Assembly (NCBI GenBank): GCA_018609925.1
Contig: JAHEOG010000085.1
Coordinates: forward strand, 1-7,963
DNA length: 7,963 nt
Direction: 5' to 3'
From: Gammaproteobacteria bacterium
GTDB taxonomy: Bacteria > Pseudomonadota > Gammaproteobacteria > Thiohalorhabdales > Thiohalorhabdaceae
The position numbers were made by a program, and so were the translations under genes. Under the pieces are notes generated by a model. It was not told the DNA's origin. It saw only the letters and a list, made by a program, of their open reading frames with translations, and searched no databases. Positions 6,203 through 7,963 of the stretch are shown piece after piece. Numbering within the stretch: position 1 is the stretch's first letter; every line of letters starts with the position of its first letter.

Positions 6203-7798
6203 GTGGAAGAGCACTGGCCGCCGCTGGTCCGGGCCCTGACTGAGCCCTACCGCTATCCCCACCCGGTGGACGAGGTGACGGTGGTGGAGACCCACATCTC
6301 CTACGTCCTGCTCACCGGGGAGTTTGCCTACAAGCTCAAGAAGCCCTTGGATCTGGGCTTCCTGGACTTCTCCACCCTCCCCCAGCGCCGCCACGCCTGC
6401 GAGGAAGAGGTCCGGATCAATCGTCGGACTGCGCCCGAGCTCTATCTCGGGGTCTGGCCCGTAACGGGCGCCCCCGAGGATCCCGTCCTGAAAGGTGAGG
6501 GGGAGCCTTTCGAGTACCTCGTCCGAATGGTCCAGTTCGATCCGGATCGGGCCGGGGACCGCTGCCTGGAGCGAGGGCAGCTCGAGCCCGAGCATTTGGA
6601 GACCCTCGGGGATCGGGTCGCCGCACTCCACCAGAAGGCCGAGATCCCTCCCGAAGGGGCTGACTACGGGACCCTGGAGGCGATCCGGGAGGAGCAGGAG
6701 GCCAACCTGGATCAGCTTCAGGAGCTGATCGCTGTGCTGGGGATCGAGGAAAGGCGTTTCCAGGCACTGGCGGACTGGGTTCGCGCGAGCCTTGCCGATC
6801 TGGGGAGCGTGATTGAGGCACGCCGTGCCCAGGGCCTTGTCCGGGAGTGCCACGGCGATCTCCATTTGGGCAATCTGGTGCTCCGGGACGGTACCCTGGT
6901 CCCCTTCGACGCCATCGAGTTCGACCCGGCCCTGCGCTTCAGCGATGTCATGGCGGATGTTGCCTTCGCCTGGATGGACCTCAAGGCGCGGGGTCGCCGG
7001 GATCTGGGCGTTGCCTTCCTGAACCGCTACCTCGAGCGGGCGGGGGACTACCCCGGGCTGCGCCTGCTGCCCTTCTATACCGTCTACCGTGCCCTGGTCC
7101 GGGCCAAGGTTAGTGCCCTCCAGGTCGAAGAGGAAGAGACCGCTGGTGGGCAGGCCCGAGACCTGGCCAACCGGGCGGCGGCCTACTTCGAGCTGGCGGA
7201 GGCCACCGCCAGCGGCGAAAGCGCGCTGCTGATCATCGCCCGGGGGGTGACCGGCGTCGGCAAGAGCACGGTTTCCCGGCCGGTGCTGGCGGAGCTTGGA
7301 GGGATTCGGATCCGCTCCGACGTGGAGCGCAAGCGCCTGGTAGGGCTTGAGCCGGAGGAGTCCGGTAGCGCCGAGGTGGGCGCCGGGATCTATGGGGAGG
7401 ACCTTTCCGATCGGACCTACCAGCGGCTCCTGGAGCTGGCCCGGCCGGCCCTTCGGGCGGGGTATCCCGTGCTCCTGGATGCCACCTTCCTGGAAGCGGA
7501 CCGGCGTCAATCGGCCCGCGATCTGGCCGCCAAGGTGGGGGTCCCGTTTGTCATCCTGGCCCTGGAGGCGCCGGAAGCCACCATCCGGCAATGGATTCGG
7601 GAGCGGGCCCAGGGCGCGGCCGATGCCTCCGATGCCGACGAGTCGGTGCTGGACCACCAGTTGGCTACCGAGGAGCCCCTGACCGAAGAGGAAGAAGCCT
7701 TCGCGGTTCGGATCGATACCTCTTGCGGTCCGGATCCGCGCGAACTGGCCCGGCACTTGGCGGATGTAGTCCGAGTCCCTGACCGGAGCCCTCCTTAG
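6203..7798 (+). CDS. Fusion of APH-like kinase domain and P-loop (AAA_33-type) kinase domain
   Basis: This 531-residue protein has two enzyme-like domains. Residues about 15-330 are an aminoglycoside-phosphotransferase-like fold. A YPHPV opening and AYKLKKPLDLGFLDFS (42-57) carry the N-lobe lysines. The catalytic loop HGDLHLGN has H217, D219 and N224, and FDAIEFDP (235-242) supplies the metal-binding acid. Residues about 340-525 are a small-molecule kinase-like NTPase with P-loop GVTGVGKST (348-356), RSDVERKRL (371-379), a Walker-B-like LLDATF (424-429) and a lid with RERAQGAADASDAD (466-479). The architecture matches a known but uncharacterised fusion family (COG2187 plus COG0645). Despite its usual name, antibiotic resistance is not implied. 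The substrate is unknown. ATP-dependent phosphorylation in the cytosol is inferred. The start may instead be the ATG at 6182 (538 residues). Its stop overlaps that of the convergent neighbour, and no terminator is visible. Confidence 0.9.
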   Translation: MEEHWPPLVRALTEPYRYPHPVDEVTVVETHISYVLLTGEFAYKLKKPLDLGFLDFSTLPQRRHACEEEVRINRRTAPELYLGVWPVTGAPEDPVLKGEGEPFEYLVRMVQFDPDRAGDRCLERGQLEPEHLETLGDRVAALHQKAEIPPEGADYGTLEAIREEQEANLDQLQELIAVLGIEERRFQALADWVRASLADLGSVIEARRAQGLVRECHGDLHLGNLVLRDGTLVPFDAIEFDPALRFSDVMADVAFAWMDLKARGRRDLGVAFLNRYLERAGDYPGLRLLPFYTVYRALVRAKVSALQVEEEETAGGQARDLANRAAAYFELAEATASGESALLIIARGVTGVGKSTVSRPVLAELGGIRIRSDVERKRLVGLEPEESGSAEVGAGIYGEDLSDRTYQRLLELARPALRAGYPVLLDATFLEADRRQSARDLAAKVGVPFVILALEAPEATIRQWIRERAQGAADASDADESVLDHQLATEEPLTEEEEAFAVRIDTSCGPDPRELARHLADVVRVPDRSPP

Positions 7799-7963
7799 AA
7801 GAGGTCCCGGGTCGTCGAGCCCCCATTCCCTTCCTGTTCGGATTCCCCGTCCGGTTCCGGCCCGGTCCCCTCTGGGGCGTCCCCGCTTTCCGAATCCGAG
7901 GCCTCGGCCGTGGTGGGTCGGGGCGGGGTCTCGGAGGGGGCGTTGCCTTCCCGGAAGACCTCG
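7795..7963 (-). CDS. mrcA: Probable penicillin-binding protein 1A, C-terminal tail (5' end outside window)
   Basis: The - strand is open from the window edge to a TAA at 7797-7795, encoding 55 residues that start EVFREGNAPSE and end STTRDLF. The middle is acidic, Gly/Pro/Ser-rich and disordered in appearance, ending in Leu-Phe. The (D)AIFEVFREGNAP-like opening followed by a low-complexity tail with terminal LF is, in my recollection, typical of gammaproteobacterial PBP1A, the bifunctional transglycosylase/transpeptidase of peptidoglycan synthesis. No catalytic domain lies in the window, so the name is tentative. The sequence has strong GC-rich codon bias and no internal stops in this frame. 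It converges on the kinase fusion gene, with overlapping stop codons (TTAG on the + strand). Confidence 0.5.
   Translation of the reverse strand, partial: EVFREGNAPSETPPRPTTAEASDSESGDAPEGTGPEPDGESEQEGNGGSTTRDLF

Noticed and set aside
5135..7756. Very long antisense reading frame (about 870 residues) opposite cysQ and the kinase fusion
   Set aside because: It spans two well-supported genes and both repeat elements, has low-complexity shadow-like composition and no recognisable motif. Long antisense frames are expected in GC-rich coding DNA.
6203..7798. Antibiotic-resistance (aminoglycoside phosphotransferase) gene
   Set aside because: The APH-like fold is shared by many kinases. The fusion to a P-loop kinase and the core-gene context point to a housekeeping family, not a resistance determinant.

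Overview
The window reads as a conserved core region of a high-GC gammaproteobacterium. Closest family matches are gammaproteobacterial, and the gene order yhdP - nitrilase-family hydrolase - tldD - pmbA matches the arrangement I know from Pseudomonas and relatives. Genus cannot be fixed from the sequence. Coding density is high, and all but the last gene lie on the + strand.

Layout. Bases 2-1234 are the 3' end of a YhdP-type AsmA-like envelope protein, cut by the window edge. A 93-base gap with two GC-rich hairpins leads to a Nit1-type carbon-nitrogen hydrolase (1328-2158). After a slightly AT-rich spacer come tldD (2238-3677) and pmbA/tldE (3674-4996). These two overlap by four bases and encode the two halves of the TldD/E metalloprotease. 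Next is a CysQ/inositol-monophosphatase-family phosphatase (5216-6028), then a fusion of an APH-like kinase domain to a P-loop kinase domain (6203-7798). A convergent gene on the - strand (7795 to the edge) is probably the C-terminal tail of penicillin-binding protein 1A. Its stop codon overlaps the stop of the fusion gene.

Function. No single pathway links these genes. YhdP acts in lipid supply to the outer membrane, the hydrolase probably repairs deaminated glutathione, TldD/E matures or degrades unfolded peptides, and CysQ clears 3'-phosphoadenosine 5'-phosphate. The fusion kinase has no established substrate. Tight spacing suggests tldD-pmbA are translated together.

The least ordinary structure is a pair of related intergenic elements, 5011-5186 and 6041-6172. 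They bracket the cysQ-like gene, and each ends in inverted arms built of about 9-base units (consensus near CCAAGRRCG). They look like miniature inverted-repeat elements. Each ends about 30 bases before the start codon of the next gene. No RNA genes, CRISPR, insertion sequences or complete novel system were seen.
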